DNA of 64,000 nucleotides, taken from Chloroflexota bacterium. GTDB lineage: Bacteria; Chloroflexota; Anaerolineae; Caldilineales; Caldilineaceae. The notes under the pieces were generated by a model. The model was given only the letters and a program-made list of their open reading frames with translations. It did not search any database and was not told the DNA's origin. This document shows positions 8,940 to 17,847 of the stretch, in pieces. The DNA lies in the NCBI GenBank assembly GCA_003451595.1, contig DMDA01000114.1, forward strand, positions 3,860-67,859, in the 5' to 3' direction. Positions within the stretch are counted from its first letter, which is position 1, and every line of letters begins with the position of its first letter. The position numbers and the translations under genes were made by a program.

Positions 8940-9154
8940 GCAGTTGCGTCCACTGGTGGCATTCGACGAATCTTCCTCATTCTAGCAACAAAGTGAACGG
9001 CGACAAAACTCCTGCGCCGCGCAGGGGTCTACTTTTCGTGCGGGGCAAAGTGATATGCCGCCTTGCAGGTATCGCCTCCGGCGTGAAGTGTGCCTGCTGC
9101 GCACGCCATACCCCTATGCGTAGCGTTTGCCAGTGTCGCAGTTTGCTGATACAA

Positions 9155-9204
9155 TTAGACCATATGGTATAATATATCGGTCTTATTAAATGGTCTAAAA
9201 CCAT
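9155..9204 (+). promoter_or_regulatory. Promoter with overlapping inverted repeats, likely TetR operator
   Basis: TTAGACCA (9155-9162) and TGGTCTAA (9191-9198) are exact inverted copies. ACCATATGGT (9160-9169) is itself a palindrome, and ATGGT/ACCAT (9190-9204) forms a third pair. A -10 TATAAT (9168-9173) lies between the outer arms; the -35 is weak. Binding of a TetR dimer here would block transcription of the tetR-ABC operon, giving autorepression. The rest of the 8940-9211 gap shows nothing recognisable. Confidence 0.6.
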
Positions 9205-9211
9205 TGACACA

Positions 9212-9850
9212 ATGAAGGAAGCCATGCCACGTCCACGTTTCGCCAAATTACCACTGTCCAAGCGCGCTGCGATCTTGGAAACTGCCGCGCGCGCCTTTGC
9301 CCAACATGGCTACGACAATGCTTCCATGAATCAGATTTTGGAAGCGGCAGGGCTTAGTAAGGGCGCCGCCTACTACTATTTCGATGACAAAGCCGATCTC
9401 TTTGTGACCACGGTGATGCATTATGCTGGCGCATTGATTGGCGACTTTGATGCCATGGTGGAGACGCTGCAAGCCGACGACTTCTGGCCTAAAGTGACCG
9501 CGCTCTACCTGGCGCAATTCGAGCGCTTCTACACACAGCCGTGGGCGTTTGGCGCCGTCAAAGCGGCGGGGCGTCTATCGTCTGTTGATCTGGCGCAACA
9601 CCCTGGCCTGGCAGTACTGAGTGCGGTGCAAGAGAGCGTCGTCAAGTTGATCCAGCGTGGACAGCAATTGGGCGTCGTGCGCACCGATCTGCCGGCGGCG
9701 TTGCTGGCTGCGCTCTTCACTGGTGTAGACGATGCCAGCGATCGCTGGTTGCTGGCGCACTGGGAAAGGCTGTCCAGGGAAGAGCTATTGGCAATCGTGC
9801 GTGGCGTCGTGCATGGCCTGCACCGCTTGTTGGCGTCGGATGCGCCCTAG
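9212..9850 (+). CDS. TetR/AcrR family transcriptional regulator
   Basis: A 212-residue regulator with the N-terminal TetR helix-turn-helix at residues about 17-65 (ILETAARAFAQHGYDNASMN, AGLSKGAAYYYFDDKADLF). The C-terminal ligand domain is diverse, as usual. It heads a three-gene unit with an ABC ATPase and permease, the classic layout of an efflux pump under its own repressor. The start at 9212 lies very close to the predicted transcription start. An alternative ATG at 9224 begins MPRPRF and has AAGGAAG just before it, but with very short spacing. Inverted repeats around the -10 are the likely operator. Confidence 0.9.
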   Translation: MKEAMPRPRFAKLPLSKRAAILETAARAFAQHGYDNASMNQILEAAGLSKGAAYYYFDDKADLFVTTVMHYAGALIGDFDAMVETLQADDFWPKVTALYLAQFERFYTQPWAFGAVKAAGRLSSVDLAQHPGLAVLSAVQESVVKLIQRGQQLGVVRTDLPAALLAALFTGVDDASDRWLLAHWERLSREELLAIVRGVVHGLHRLLASDAP

Positions 9851-9866
9851 ACGTGGAAGTGACCTC

Positions 9867-10721
9867 ATGATTGAAGTTGAACAGCTGACCTTCACCTACA
9901 CTGGAGCAACCCAGCCTGCGATCCGGAATCTGACCTTTGCGATAGCGCCCGGTGAAGTTTTCGGCTTTCTGGGGCCAAGCGGCGCGGGGAAATCGACGAC
10001 GCAGCGCATTCTCATCGGGCTGCTGCGCGGCTATCAGGGGTGCGTCACCGTGATGGGGCGCGACCTAAAGGCATGGGGAGTTGACTATTATCAACACGTC
10101 GGCGTCACCTTCGAGCTACCCAACTATTTCACCAGACTCACCGCCCTGGAGAATCTGACCTACTTTGGCGCGCTCTACCAGCGGCAAGGCGCCGCGCCGC
10201 GCGCTTTGCTGGAGATGGTGGGGCTAGGCGATAGCGCTGATCTGCAGGTGGCGCATTTCTCGAAGGGGATGAAGAACCGACTTGGCATTGCACGCGCGTT
10301 GCTGCATGACCCCGACCTGCTCTTCATGGATGAACCAACCTCAGGTCTCGACCCGGTCAACGCGCGCATGGTGAAGGCGTTGATCAAAGCGCAGCAGCAG
10401 GCGGGTAAGACCATCTTTCTGACTACGCACAATATGACAGTGGCTGACGAGCTGTGCGACCGCGTCGCCTTTCTGGTGGACGGGGAGATCCGGTTGATGG
10501 AGGCGCCGCGCCAGCTCAAACTGCGCTATGGTCGGCCTGCGGTGCGCATCGATGTAGGGAACAATGACAACGGCGTCACGCGCCGCGAGTTCCCGCTGGC
10601 AGAATTGGGCGCCAACGCTGAATTCCTGGCGCTGCTGCAACAAGGGCATCTGGAGACGATTCACACCCAAGAAGCGACGCTCGAAGATATCTTTGTGCAG
10701 GTCACAGGCAGGACACTATGA
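9867..10721 (+). CDS. ABC exporter ATP-binding protein
   Basis: A 284-residue nucleotide-binding subunit. The Walker A motif GPSGAGKST spans 36-44 and Walker B LLFMDEP spans 150-156, followed by the D-loop SGLD. The signature is FSKGM rather than LSGGQ, a form common in ABC-2-type exporters such as drug or bacteriocin pumps. Its C-terminal ~70 residues match the accessory segment of such exporters. The ATG at 9867 starts a normal MIEVEQLTFTY; longer upstream frames overlap tetR. The stop overlaps the start of the permease gene as ATGA, so the two subunits are coupled. Confidence 0.93.
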   Translation: MIEVEQLTFTYTGATQPAIRNLTFAIAPGEVFGFLGPSGAGKSTTQRILIGLLRGYQGCVTVMGRDLKAWGVDYYQHVGVTFELPNYFTRLTALENLTYFGALYQRQGAAPRALLEMVGLGDSADLQVAHFSKGMKNRLGIARALLHDPDLLFMDEPTSGLDPVNARMVKALIKAQQQAGKTIFLTTHNMTVADELCDRVAFLVDGEIRLMEAPRQLKLRYGRPAVRIDVGNNDNGVTRREFPLAELGANAEFLALLQQGHLETIHTQEATLEDIFVQVTGRTL

Positions 10722-12232
10722 ACGCACGCGTCAGGGCAACGTGCCTGGTCGACTTGCGGCTGCAGGCGCGCAATGGCTTCTACTGGGCGGCGACGGCTGT
10801 CGCAGTGCTCACCATCGTCGTGTTACGGCTGCTGCCAACGACTCATCTGGCGTGGCTGCTGCCGGTGATGATCGTCAACAACTTGATGGTCAACGGCTTC
10901 TATTTCATGGCAGGGCTGGTGCTGCTGGAGAAAGCCGAGGCGTCCCTAGAGGCGCAGATCGTGTCGCCTTTACGCAGCAGCGAGTACCTGATGGCAAAGG
11001 TGGGTACGCTGGCGTTGCTCTCACTGGTTGAGAATGGGCTGATCACGCTGACCGTCATGGGGCTGAATGTGCAGCTTCTGCCCTTGAGCGCCGGCATTGC
11101 GCTAGGGGCGGCGATCTTTGCCCTGGCTGGCTTTGCGGCTGTGGCGCGTTATGATGCCATCAACACATTCATCTTTCCGTCGCTGGTCTACCTGCTATTG
11201 CTTGCCGCGCCCCTGCTCACTTACTTTGGCTTCGCGCACAGCCCTCTGCTTGACGCCCTCCTGTTGCTGCATCCCTTGCAGCCGGTTCTGGCGCTACTAC
11301 AGGGGGCGGTGACGCCGACTCCTCCTGCCCAGCTTGTCTATGGCCTGGTCATGGGCGTGGTCTGGGTGGGGATATTTGCGTGGTGGGCAAACCGGGCGTT
11401 TCGACGTTTTGTCGTTGAACAGATGCCGATTCCGGACGCCCGGCTGGGCAAACCAGGCAGGGACTTGCGGCTCGACATCAACGGCCGCCTGGCGCGCCGG
11501 TTGGGGGCGCTGCGTGCGCTTGGCCCGATCGATGTGTATAGCGTGGGGCGCGATGCCATGCTGCGCTGGATGCTGGTGTTGCCTTTTGTGGTGGCGCTGG
11601 CGATTCGTTGGGTGTTGCCGCCATTGCTGGCGCAGGCAGCGACGTGGACGGGCATCGACATGGCTGTCTACTTTGCGCCGCTCATGGGCTATACGGTGTT
11701 GCTGATCGTGCCCTATTTCTGGGGCGCTGTGATCGGTTTTTTGTTGCTCGACCAGCGTGACGAGCAGACGCTGACAGCGCTGCAAGTGACGCCATTGCCG
11801 CTGCGCACCTATCTGACTTATCGGCTGCTGACGCCGGCGCTGTTGGCGGCGTTGATGACGCTCTTGGTGATGCCGATCACTGGGCTGTTTACGCTGGCAT
11901 GGTGGGCTTACCCGCTGCTGGCGTTGAGCGCCGCACCAATGGCGCCGCTGGCGGCGCTGGCGTTGGCAGCACTGGCGCGAAACAAGGTGCAAGGGCTGGC
12001 GCTGATGAAAGCCGCCGGCGTCGTACTCACACCGCCGCTGATCGCCTACTTCTTGCCGGCGCTGTGGCAGCTGCCTTTCATGGTGGCGCCAACCTGGTGG
12101 CTGGCGCAGACGCTGTGGCGTCTACAGGGTGCGGCGCCAGGTTGGTGGTGGACGCTCGCTGGTGGGCTGAGCTACCAGGCGTTCTTGCTGGTTTGGCTGG
12201 TGCGCCGCTTCGATGCCGAGCTGCACCGATAA
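10718..12232 (+). CDS. ABC-2 type exporter permease, apparently two fused halves
   Basis: A 504-residue membrane protein with about twelve helices. Both halves begin with a similar arrangement: a helix after a basic segment (LRLQARNGFYWAA near residue 14; YSVGRDAMLRWMLV near 275), followed by motifs in which a permease contacts a change-prone segment (ASLEAQIVSPLRSSEYL and EQTLTALQVTPLPLRTYL). This internal repetition suggests a fusion of two ABC-2 permeases that are separate genes in systems such as the mycobacterial fluoroquinolone exporter Rv2686c-Rv2687c. With the upstream ATPase it would form a complete pump. The substrate is unknown; the TetR partner suggests a toxic compound. Confidence 0.82.
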   Translation: MNARVRATCLVDLRLQARNGFYWAATAVAVLTIVVLRLLPTTHLAWLLPVMIVNNLMVNGFYFMAGLVLLEKAEASLEAQIVSPLRSSEYLMAKVGTLALLSLVENGLITLTVMGLNVQLLPLSAGIALGAAIFALAGFAAVARYDAINTFIFPSLVYLLLLAAPLLTYFGFAHSPLLDALLLLHPLQPVLALLQGAVTPTPPAQLVYGLVMGVVWVGIFAWWANRAFRRFVVEQMPIPDARLGKPGRDLRLDINGRLARRLGALRALGPIDVYSVGRDAMLRWMLVLPFVVALAIRWVLPPLLAQAATWTGIDMAVYFAPLMGYTVLLIVPYFWGAVIGFLLLDQRDEQTLTALQVTPLPLRTYLTYRLLTPALLAALMTLLVMPITGLFTLAWWAYPLLALSAAPMAPLAALALAALARNKVQGLALMKAAGVVLTPPLIAYFLPALWQLPFMVAPTWWLAQTLWRLQGAAPGWWWTLAGGLSYQAFLLVWLVRRFDAELHR

Positions 12233-12253
12233 CAGGGCTGGCGCCGAGCAGCG

Positions 12254-13063
12254 TTATTCGATCACTATCTGATCGAGACCTGCCTCCGGCTCAGGGTAGC
12301 GCATATTCAACCCTTCCAGCGTCTTGATGATCACGTGCGAGATCACCAGGTTGCGATACCACTTGCGGTTGGCAGGTACGATGTACCAGGGCGCGTGCGC
12401 GGTGCTGGTTCGTTCCAATACCGCCGTATAAGCCGCCATGTATTCATCCCACAGTTTACGCTCCGCCAGATCGCCAGTCGAGAACTTCCAGCGTTTCTCC
12501 GGCTTGTCGAGCCGTTCCTGCAAGCGCTGCTTCTGCTCATCCTTGCTGATATGGAGGAAAAATTTGAGGATCGTCACGCCTTCCTCCGTCAGTTGCTGTT
12601 CGAACGCGTTGATCTGGTCATAGCGACGCCGCCACACCTCTGGCGGCACCAGATTGTGCACGCGTACGACGAGCACATCTTCGTAGTGGCTGCGATTAAA
12701 AATGACGATCTGGCCGCGCGCTGGCGTCTCCTGATGGATGCGCCAGAGGTAATCATGCGCCAGCTCCAACGGCGTGGGCGCCTTGAAGCTAGCGACGCGC
12801 ACTCCCTGCGGGTTGACGCCCTCGAAGACATGCCGAATCGTGCCATCCTTGCCGGAGGTGTCCATGCCTTGCAGCACGATCAGCACCTTATGCTTGCCTT
12901 CAGCGTAGAGTAATTCCTGCAGCGCTTCGAGGCGCTTGTTGAGTGCTGGTAGTGCGGCCTCGCCGGCTTTCTTGCTGCCATCGAACAGGCGCTTGTCGTT
13001 GGGGTCCCATGCAGACAGATCGATTTTACTATTGGGGGCAACCCGGTAATGGTCTATATTCAT
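12254..13063 (-). CDS. ppk2: Polyphosphate kinase 2 family protein
   Basis: A 269-residue cytoplasmic enzyme of the PPK2 family, which transfers phosphate between polyphosphate and nucleotides (NDP or NMP). Walker A is GMDTSGKDGT (66-75), followed by the lid segment with Arg-rich motifs. Walker B is IVIFNRSHYED (119-129), and FSTGDLAERKLWDEYM belongs to the lid region. The length matches single-domain PPK2. Whether it is class I or III cannot be decided from the motifs. The ATG at 13063 is chosen because CGGAGTG precedes it; a longer frame to 13171 has no conserved residues. It converges on the exporter permease and diverges from the PA14 gene. Confidence 0.92.
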   Translation of the reverse strand: MNIDHYRVAPNSKIDLSAWDPNDKRLFDGSKKAGEAALPALNKRLEALQELLYAEGKHKVLIVLQGMDTSGKDGTIRHVFEGVNPQGVRVASFKAPTPLELAHDYLWRIHQETPARGQIVIFNRSHYEDVLVVRVHNLVPPEVWRRRYDQINAFEQQLTEEGVTILKFFLHISKDEQKQRLQERLDKPEKRWKFSTGDLAERKLWDEYMAAYTAVLERTSTAHAPWYIVPANRKWYRNLVISHVIIKTLEGLNMRYPEPEAGLDQIVIE

Positions 13064-13224
13064 TGTACACTCCGTCAGATGATTGACGCCCGATGCACCG
13101 GGCAGGGTGGATTGGCTGGATGACGCAACTGTACCGCACGCCGCTGTCAGGCGCAAACCTTTGTGACACAATATTAACGCGCTGTTAGCGAGCCGATAAC
13201 ATGGAAGGACTACACTGAGTGCGG

Positions 13225-13349
13225 CACGAAATTTGAATGGGGAGCCAAAGTTCGTGACCGTCGTGCTTCTTCTCCTTCCACCTCTACGGGAGCCTCACCT
13301 CATTCCCGGCGGAAGCTCAGTTCGCTTTGGTTAGCGGCGGACTGAGCTT
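13225..13349 (+). ncRNA. Structured 5' leader of the PA14 protein gene, type unknown
   Basis: Three consecutive hairpins precede the PA14 gene: CACGAA/TTCGTG (13225-13256), CGGGA/TCCCG (13287-13308) and AAGCTCAGT/ACTGAGCTT (13313-13349). The last has an inner CGCT/AGCG stem at 13323-13336. They end about 90 bases before the start codon, and TTTGGAGGAAC follows the third. A cis-regulatory leader is possible. I could not match it to a riboswitch class I know. Nothing else was recognised in 13064-13441. Confidence 0.4.
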
Positions 13350-13441
13350 TCTGTTTGGAGGAACTTTTACCGAAGACACAGCGTACATCGGAATAGGAGC
13401 ATTTCACCCAAGAATCGTAGTCACTGTGTGAGGTTCGATCG

Positions 13442-15604
13442 ATGCAAACCCAACTTGCCCGTTTCTCGCATGCCATGACATGGTTGTTGCTGACGACGCT
13501 GTTCGCTGCTCTGATGCCCGCCGCTCTGATGCCCGCCGCAGTCTACGCACAGGCGCCTGGCGCGACCTTTGCTGGCGCTGGCTGGCAGGCGAGCTACTGG
13601 AACAACATCACGCTCAGCGGTGCACCCGTGCTGACGCGCGTCGACACCGATGTCAATTTCAATTGGGGTCTCGGCTCGCCTGCGTCGGAGATTGCGGTCG
13701 ACAACTTCTCAGCGCGCTGGACGCGCACGCTGGAGGTGACGCAGCCCGGCAGCTATCGTTTCACCCTCAACAGCGATGACGGCGCGCGCCTCTTCATTGA
13801 CGATCAACTTGTCATCAACGCCTGGTACGATCATGGCGCCACGCGTACGTTTGCGGCGATGCGCATGCTGAGCGCTGGCAGTCACACCGTGCGCATCGAG
13901 TACTACGAGCGTCGTGGAGCAGCTGTAGTGCGCTTTGGCTGGGCGTCGGTGGACAGCACGGCGACGCCACCCGCTGCATTGTCGGTGCCCACGCAGGCGG
14001 CTCCCACGCCGCCGCCACCGCCTGCGCTTGGCCAGACCGTAAGTAGCGGCCAGTGGCGCGGCGAGTTCTACAACAACCGCGACCTGCTCGGCGCGCCGGC
14101 GCTCGTGCGCAGCGACGCCCAGGTCGATTTCAACTGGGGTTTTGGTTCGCCTGCCACCGGCCTGATCAACGTCGACAACTTCTCGGCGCGCTGGACGAAC
14201 ACCATCAACTTTCCCAGTGGTCTCTATCGCTTCCGCGCGATAGTGGATGACGGCGTGCGTGTCTTCGTCAACGATCAGCTCGTGATTGACGCCTGGCGCG
14301 TGCAGGGCGTCGCCACTTTCGAATCTGGCGACATTGCCCTGGGTGGCAACGCACCGCTACGCGTCGAATATTTCGAGGATGCCGGCGAAGCGCGCGTGTC
14401 ATTGACCTGGTTTCCCACCGGTGGCGCGACGTCGCCAACGCCTGCCCCACCGCCTGCTGGCGAAATCTGGACGGCGGAGTACTTCAACAATCCTGATCTG
14501 ACGAATGCGCCTGTGCTTGTGCGTGGCGAGGGCGGCGCCATCGACTATAACTGGGGTGCAGGTTCGCCAGCGCCGAGTGTAGTCAACAGCGACTTTTTTT
14601 CGGTGCGCTGGAACCGGGCAATCAATTTGGGCGCCGGCGTCTATCGCTTCCGCGTCTTGGTCGATGACGGGGCGCGCCTCTATGTCAACAACCAACTGCT
14701 GATCAATCAATGGCGTCAACAGGCGCCTACCGAGTTTACGGCGGAAATCAACCTACCCGGCGGGACGATCCCGGTGCGATTGGAGTATGTCGAGTTCACC
14801 GGCAACGCGCAGGTGCGGCTGACGTGGGAATTGGTCAGCGGCGGTGGCGGCGGAGGTGGGGTCGCCACACCTACACCAGAATGGAGCCAGGTCAAACCGA
14901 CGCAATCCTACATCGGCGAATACTTCGCCAATCGTGATCTGAGCGGCAGCCCGGCGCTAGTGCGACAGGATCGCGACATTGATTTCAACTGGGGCAACGG
15001 CTCACCTGACCCCAGCACGCCCGCCGACAACTTCTCAGTGCGCTGGACGAACACACTGCGTCTCGACCGGGGCCGCTATCGCTTCACTGTTGACACCGAC
15101 GATGGCGTGCGCCTCTTCATCAACGACCGGCTGGTCATCGACAAGTGGCGCGTGCAGGCGCGCACCCAGCACAGCTACGAGACCTCGCTTGACGGCGGCG
15201 AGGTTCGCATCCGCATGGAATATTTCGAGGCTGAGGGCGCCGCGTTTGCCCGTCTCCGTATCGAGGTGCGTAAGGAGCCAAGCGGCGCCGTCGGCAACAT
15301 CATCACCTGTGCGCCGCCGCAGCCGCAGAATTACGCCTGGATCAAGCTCTATCGACTCAACAGCGCCAACCAGTGGGTCGCCATCGGCCGAGGCATCGGC
15401 TCGATCAATCCGACCGGCTACCTCAAGATCGACGGGCTGCCGGTGGACGTGAATCGCTTTGGCGGCGCCGGCGAACCGTACAAAGTGGAACAGTGGGTCG
15501 ATAACCGCGTGGTGCAATCCACCGGCGACTTCCTACGCGGCGAGCCGGAATTCCGCGTGCGCGCCTTTGCGGACAACTACACGCCGTGGCGTTGCGAACC
15601 GTAA
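13442..15604 (+). CDS. Secreted protein with four PA14 domains
   Basis: A 720-residue protein. A signal peptide spans about residues 1-36 (LLLTTLFAALMPA up to VYAQA). It contains an exact in-frame 15-base duplication giving LMPAALMPAA. Four PA14 domains follow at about 45-170, 200-328, 343-470 and 485-615. Each starts with a WxxxYWNN- or FYNNRDL-like strand and contains FNWGxGSP, DNFSARWT, YRFxxxxDDGxRLFxxDQLVI and the closing RIEYYE-like strand. Pro/Thr or Gly-rich linkers separate them. The C-terminal ~105 residues (WIKLYRLNSANQW) are unclassified. PA14 domains often bind carbohydrate at the cell surface, so an adhesive or glycan-binding role is plausible. There are no catalytic motifs. Confidence 0.9.
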   Translation: MQTQLARFSHAMTWLLLTTLFAALMPAALMPAAVYAQAPGATFAGAGWQASYWNNITLSGAPVLTRVDTDVNFNWGLGSPASEIAVDNFSARWTRTLEVTQPGSYRFTLNSDDGARLFIDDQLVINAWYDHGATRTFAAMRMLSAGSHTVRIEYYERRGAAVVRFGWASVDSTATPPAALSVPTQAAPTPPPPPALGQTVSSGQWRGEFYNNRDLLGAPALVRSDAQVDFNWGFGSPATGLINVDNFSARWTNTINFPSGLYRFRAIVDDGVRVFVNDQLVIDAWRVQGVATFESGDIALGGNAPLRVEYFEDAGEARVSLTWFPTGGATSPTPAPPPAGEIWTAEYFNNPDLTNAPVLVRGEGGAIDYNWGAGSPAPSVVNSDFFSVRWNRAINLGAGVYRFRVLVDDGARLYVNNQLLINQWRQQAPTEFTAEINLPGGTIPVRLEYVEFTGNAQVRLTWELVSGGGGGGGVATPTPEWSQVKPTQSYIGEYFANRDLSGSPALVRQDRDIDFNWGNGSPDPSTPADNFSVRWTNTLRLDRGRYRFTVDTDDGVRLFINDRLVIDKWRVQARTQHSYETSLDGGEVRIRMEYFEAEGAAFARLRIEVRKEPSGAVGNIITCAPPQPQNYAWIKLYRLNSANQWVAIGRGIGSINPTGYLKIDGLPVDVNRFGGAGEPYKVEQWVDNRVVQSTGDFLRGEPEFRVRAFADNYTPWRCEP

Positions 15605-15696
15605 ACGTCTCGTTCTGCCACGAACGTGACTGTCCCCCGATTGACTGGCGGCTTGTGCGAAAAGCATGACGGCAGGCGACGTCGATGACGTTACAG

Positions 15697-15739
15697 TTGC
15701 CGCCCTCCTGGAGGCGCAGCGCTTCCAGGAGGGCGGCAA
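15697..15739. repeat. Long hairpin between PA14 and MazG-like genes
   Basis: Twenty-base arms (15697-15716 and 15720-15739) pair with a single G-T mismatch around a CAG loop. The core TCCTGGA/TCCAGGA resembles the hairpins at 21705, 23885 and 27835. There is no T-tract. It may end or protect the PA14 mRNA. Nothing else was seen in 15605-15872. Confidence 0.8.
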
Positions 15740-15872
15740 TCTGCTATCAATGGAACATCTCCAGAGTGGACGAGAAGTTAACTGCGACCGCGCCCTGTGC
15801 GATAATGGACGCACGCCGGCGTAGCATGAGCGACGGGCGACCACTAAAGATAAAACCGTAAAGAGGCAGACA

Positions 15873-16211
15873 ATGCAAGTCGAGGCATTCAAGGAGTATC
15901 AGCGCGAGTCGCGCAAGACATGGAGCTTGATCCACACCGACCATCCCATCGTCTACCCGACGCTGGGGCTAGTCAACGAGGCCGGCGAGGTCGCTGGCAA
16001 GGTCAAAAAAATCTTTCGCGACAAGCAAGGCGTTATTTCCGACGCCGATCGCGAGGCGCTCAAACAAGAGCTAGGCGATGTGCTCTGGTATCTGGCGCAG
16101 ATCGCCACGGAGATTGGCGTCGGGCTGGATGAAGTCGCCAGCGCCAACCTGACCAAGCTCTTTGACCGCCTAGCACGCGGCCAGATTCGCGGTGAGGGTG
16201 ACACCCGCTGA
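15873..16211 (+). CDS. MazG-like nucleotide pyrophosphohydrolase
   Basis: A 112-residue all-alpha protein of the MazG superfamily. These hydrolyse nucleoside triphosphates to monophosphates and pyrophosphate, often cleaning up non-standard nucleotides. The metal-binding acids are visible as Glu36 and Glu39 (NEAGEVAGK) and Glu66 and Asp69 (QELGDVLWYLAQ). The size fits the single-domain MazG-like group rather than tandem MazG. A ribosome site AAAGAGG lies 7 bases before the ATG. The gene stands alone between two repeat-containing gaps, so its exact nucleotide and pathway are open. Confidence 0.9.
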   Translation: MQVEAFKEYQRESRKTWSLIHTDHPIVYPTLGLVNEAGEVAGKVKKIFRDKQGVISDADREALKQELGDVLWYLAQIATEIGVGLDEVASANLTKLFDRLARGQIRGEGDTR

Positions 16212-16282
16212 ACAGCGATCGTGGTGTAACTGGTATTTCTTCAAACTACGTCTGGTTTCAACGTTGTAAAATCAGCCGATTT

Positions 16283-16368
16283 GACGCAGAGATGCAGCAG
16301 CGCAGAAAAACACAGAGAAAACCCGATGCCTTGCACTTTCTCTCTGCACATCTTTGTGGCTCTGCGAC
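16283..16368. repeat. GCAGAGA-type inverted repeat element
   Basis: GACGCAGAGATGCAGCAGCG (from 16283) and an imperfect inverse rich in CTCTGC (about 16341-16368) flank a short A-rich and T-rich centre with CACAGAGA. A similar element lies at 40616-40716. It occupies most of the gap before glcF; no promoter or gene was recognised in it. Confidence 0.6.
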
Positions 16369-16476
16369 CTGGCATCGGAAATGGCAATATCCCAGTGCTC
16401 TCTGAGAAGGGTGGGGGGCGGAAGGCAGCACAGAACAACTTTGCAAATTGCGAAGGGTTCCACCATAATTGCGGGC

Positions 16477-17847
16477 ATGTCCCACATCGATCTCCTTAAC
16501 CAGCCGGATTTTCGCCGCAAGCTCGACCAGTGCATTCACTGCGGTCTCTGCCTGCCGGCTTGTCCAACCTACAGCATCAACCAGCTGGAGATGGACAGCC
16601 CGCGCGGGCGTATTGCGTTGATGCGGGCCGCGGCGGATGGGCGCATCGGTCTTGACGGCGCGTTTCAGGAGCATATTGACCTCTGTCTTGGCTGCCGCGC
16701 TTGCGAGACGGCTTGTCCGTCGGGCGTGCAATATGGGCTGCTGCTGGAGACGGCGAAGGCGGGATTGGCCGGGGCGAAGGAGAAAGGGCGCAGGGTGACG
16801 ACTGCGGCGCCCCGCGCTACAGCCGCAGCTGACAATGGCGCCGGTCATGGCAGCCGCCCCGCGCCTCGCGCCCTGCGCCTTTCCAACGTCATTCAACAGT
16901 TTGGATTGCGTGAATTGATGCCGCACCGCGCCCGTCTGCGGTGGCTGGCGCGTGGGCTGTGGCTCTATCAGCGGCTGGGGCTGACGCGGATCGCCCGGCG
17001 CGTGCTGCCCAGCCTACCGCTGGCGCTGACGACGATGGAGGGCATGGCGCCGCCCATCGATCTCGATTTCATTGACCTGACGCGCCCGGCGCCAGCGCTC
17101 GCTCCCCAGCGCGGCAAGGTCGCCTTTTTCACCGGCTGCGTGCAGGATGCGTTCCTGGCGGGCGTCAACCGCGCCACGGTGCGCGTGCTGCAGCGCAACG
17201 GGTATGAAGTCCATTTCCCCGCCGCGCAGACGTGCTGCAACGCGGCGGCGCTGCACAGCGGCGACACGACCTTTGCGCAAGCACTCGCGCGCCAGAACAT
17301 CGCTGCATTTCCCACTGACAAGTTCGTAGCAATTGTCAACAACGCGGGCGGCTGTGGCGCCGCATTGAAAGGCTACGACCATCTGCTGGCGGATGATCCC
17401 GCCTACGCCGCACGCGCCCGCGCCTTTGTGGCAAAGGTCAAGGACATCAGCGAGTTTCTGGTCGATCACCTGCACAACCCGCCCACCGGCTATGTCCAGG
17501 CGCGCGTCACCTACGTCGATTCATGCCACCTGCGCCACGGGCAGAAGATCAGCCGACAGCCGCGCGCACTGCTGCGCGCCATTCCTGGCGTCGAATTGGT
17601 CGAGCTGGCGCAGCCGGACATGTGTTGCGGCAGCGCCGGCATCTACAATCTGCTGCAGCCGGAGATGGCGAATCAGGTGCTCGACGCCAAGCTGGCTGAC
17701 ATCCGCGTCGCCAACCCTGGCATCATCGTAGCGGCGAACACCGGCTGTTACATGCAGATGATCTACGGCGTCAAGCGCGGTGGGCTTGACGCCACGGTGC
17801 TGCACGTCGTTGAGCTTCTGGAGAGAGCCTATGCCAATGCAGCATGA
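16477..17847 (+). CDS. glcF: Glycolate oxidase iron-sulfur subunit GlcF
   Basis: A 456-residue protein. Two 4Fe-4S ferredoxin motifs occur at residues 19-29 (CIHCGLCLPACP) and 70-80 (CLGCRACETACP). Two cysteine-rich CCG domains follow (FTGCVQDAF to CCNAAALHSGD and GGCGAALKGY; DSCHLRHGQK to CCGSAGIYNL and TGCYMQM). This is the standard layout of GlcF/heterodisulfide-reductase-like electron-transfer subunits. With the fused GlcDE protein encoded 1.2 kb downstream it should oxidise glycolate (or lactate) to glyoxylate and pass electrons to the quinone pool. The ATG at 16477 starts MSHIDLLNQPDFRRK, directly before the first cluster. A longer frame runs through the repeat and is rejected. No strong Shine-Dalgarno was seen. 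Confidence 0.93.
   Translation: MSHIDLLNQPDFRRKLDQCIHCGLCLPACPTYSINQLEMDSPRGRIALMRAAADGRIGLDGAFQEHIDLCLGCRACETACPSGVQYGLLLETAKAGLAGAKEKGRRVTTAAPRATAAADNGAGHGSRPAPRALRLSNVIQQFGLRELMPHRARLRWLARGLWLYQRLGLTRIARRVLPSLPLALTTMEGMAPPIDLDFIDLTRPAPALAPQRGKVAFFTGCVQDAFLAGVNRATVRVLQRNGYEVHFPAAQTCCNAAALHSGDTTFAQALARQNIAAFPTDKFVAIVNNAGGCGAALKGYDHLLADDPAYAARARAFVAKVKDISEFLVDHLHNPPTGYVQARVTYVDSCHLRHGQKISRQPRALLRAIPGVELVELAQPDMCCGSAGIYNLLQPEMANQVLDAKLADIRVANPGIIVAANTGCYMQMIYGVKRGGLDATVLHVVELLERAYANAA

Noticed and set aside
13225..13441. c-di-GMP-I riboswitch before the PA14 gene
   Set aside because: The conserved GCACAGGGCAAACC and GGTAGCGGGGTTACC-like segments are not present; only unspecific stems were found.
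16354..16476. Longer N-terminus for GlcF from 16354
   Set aside because: The extra 41 residues are encoded by a repeat element and have no similarity to GlcF; ATG at 16477 starts right before the first iron-sulfur motif.
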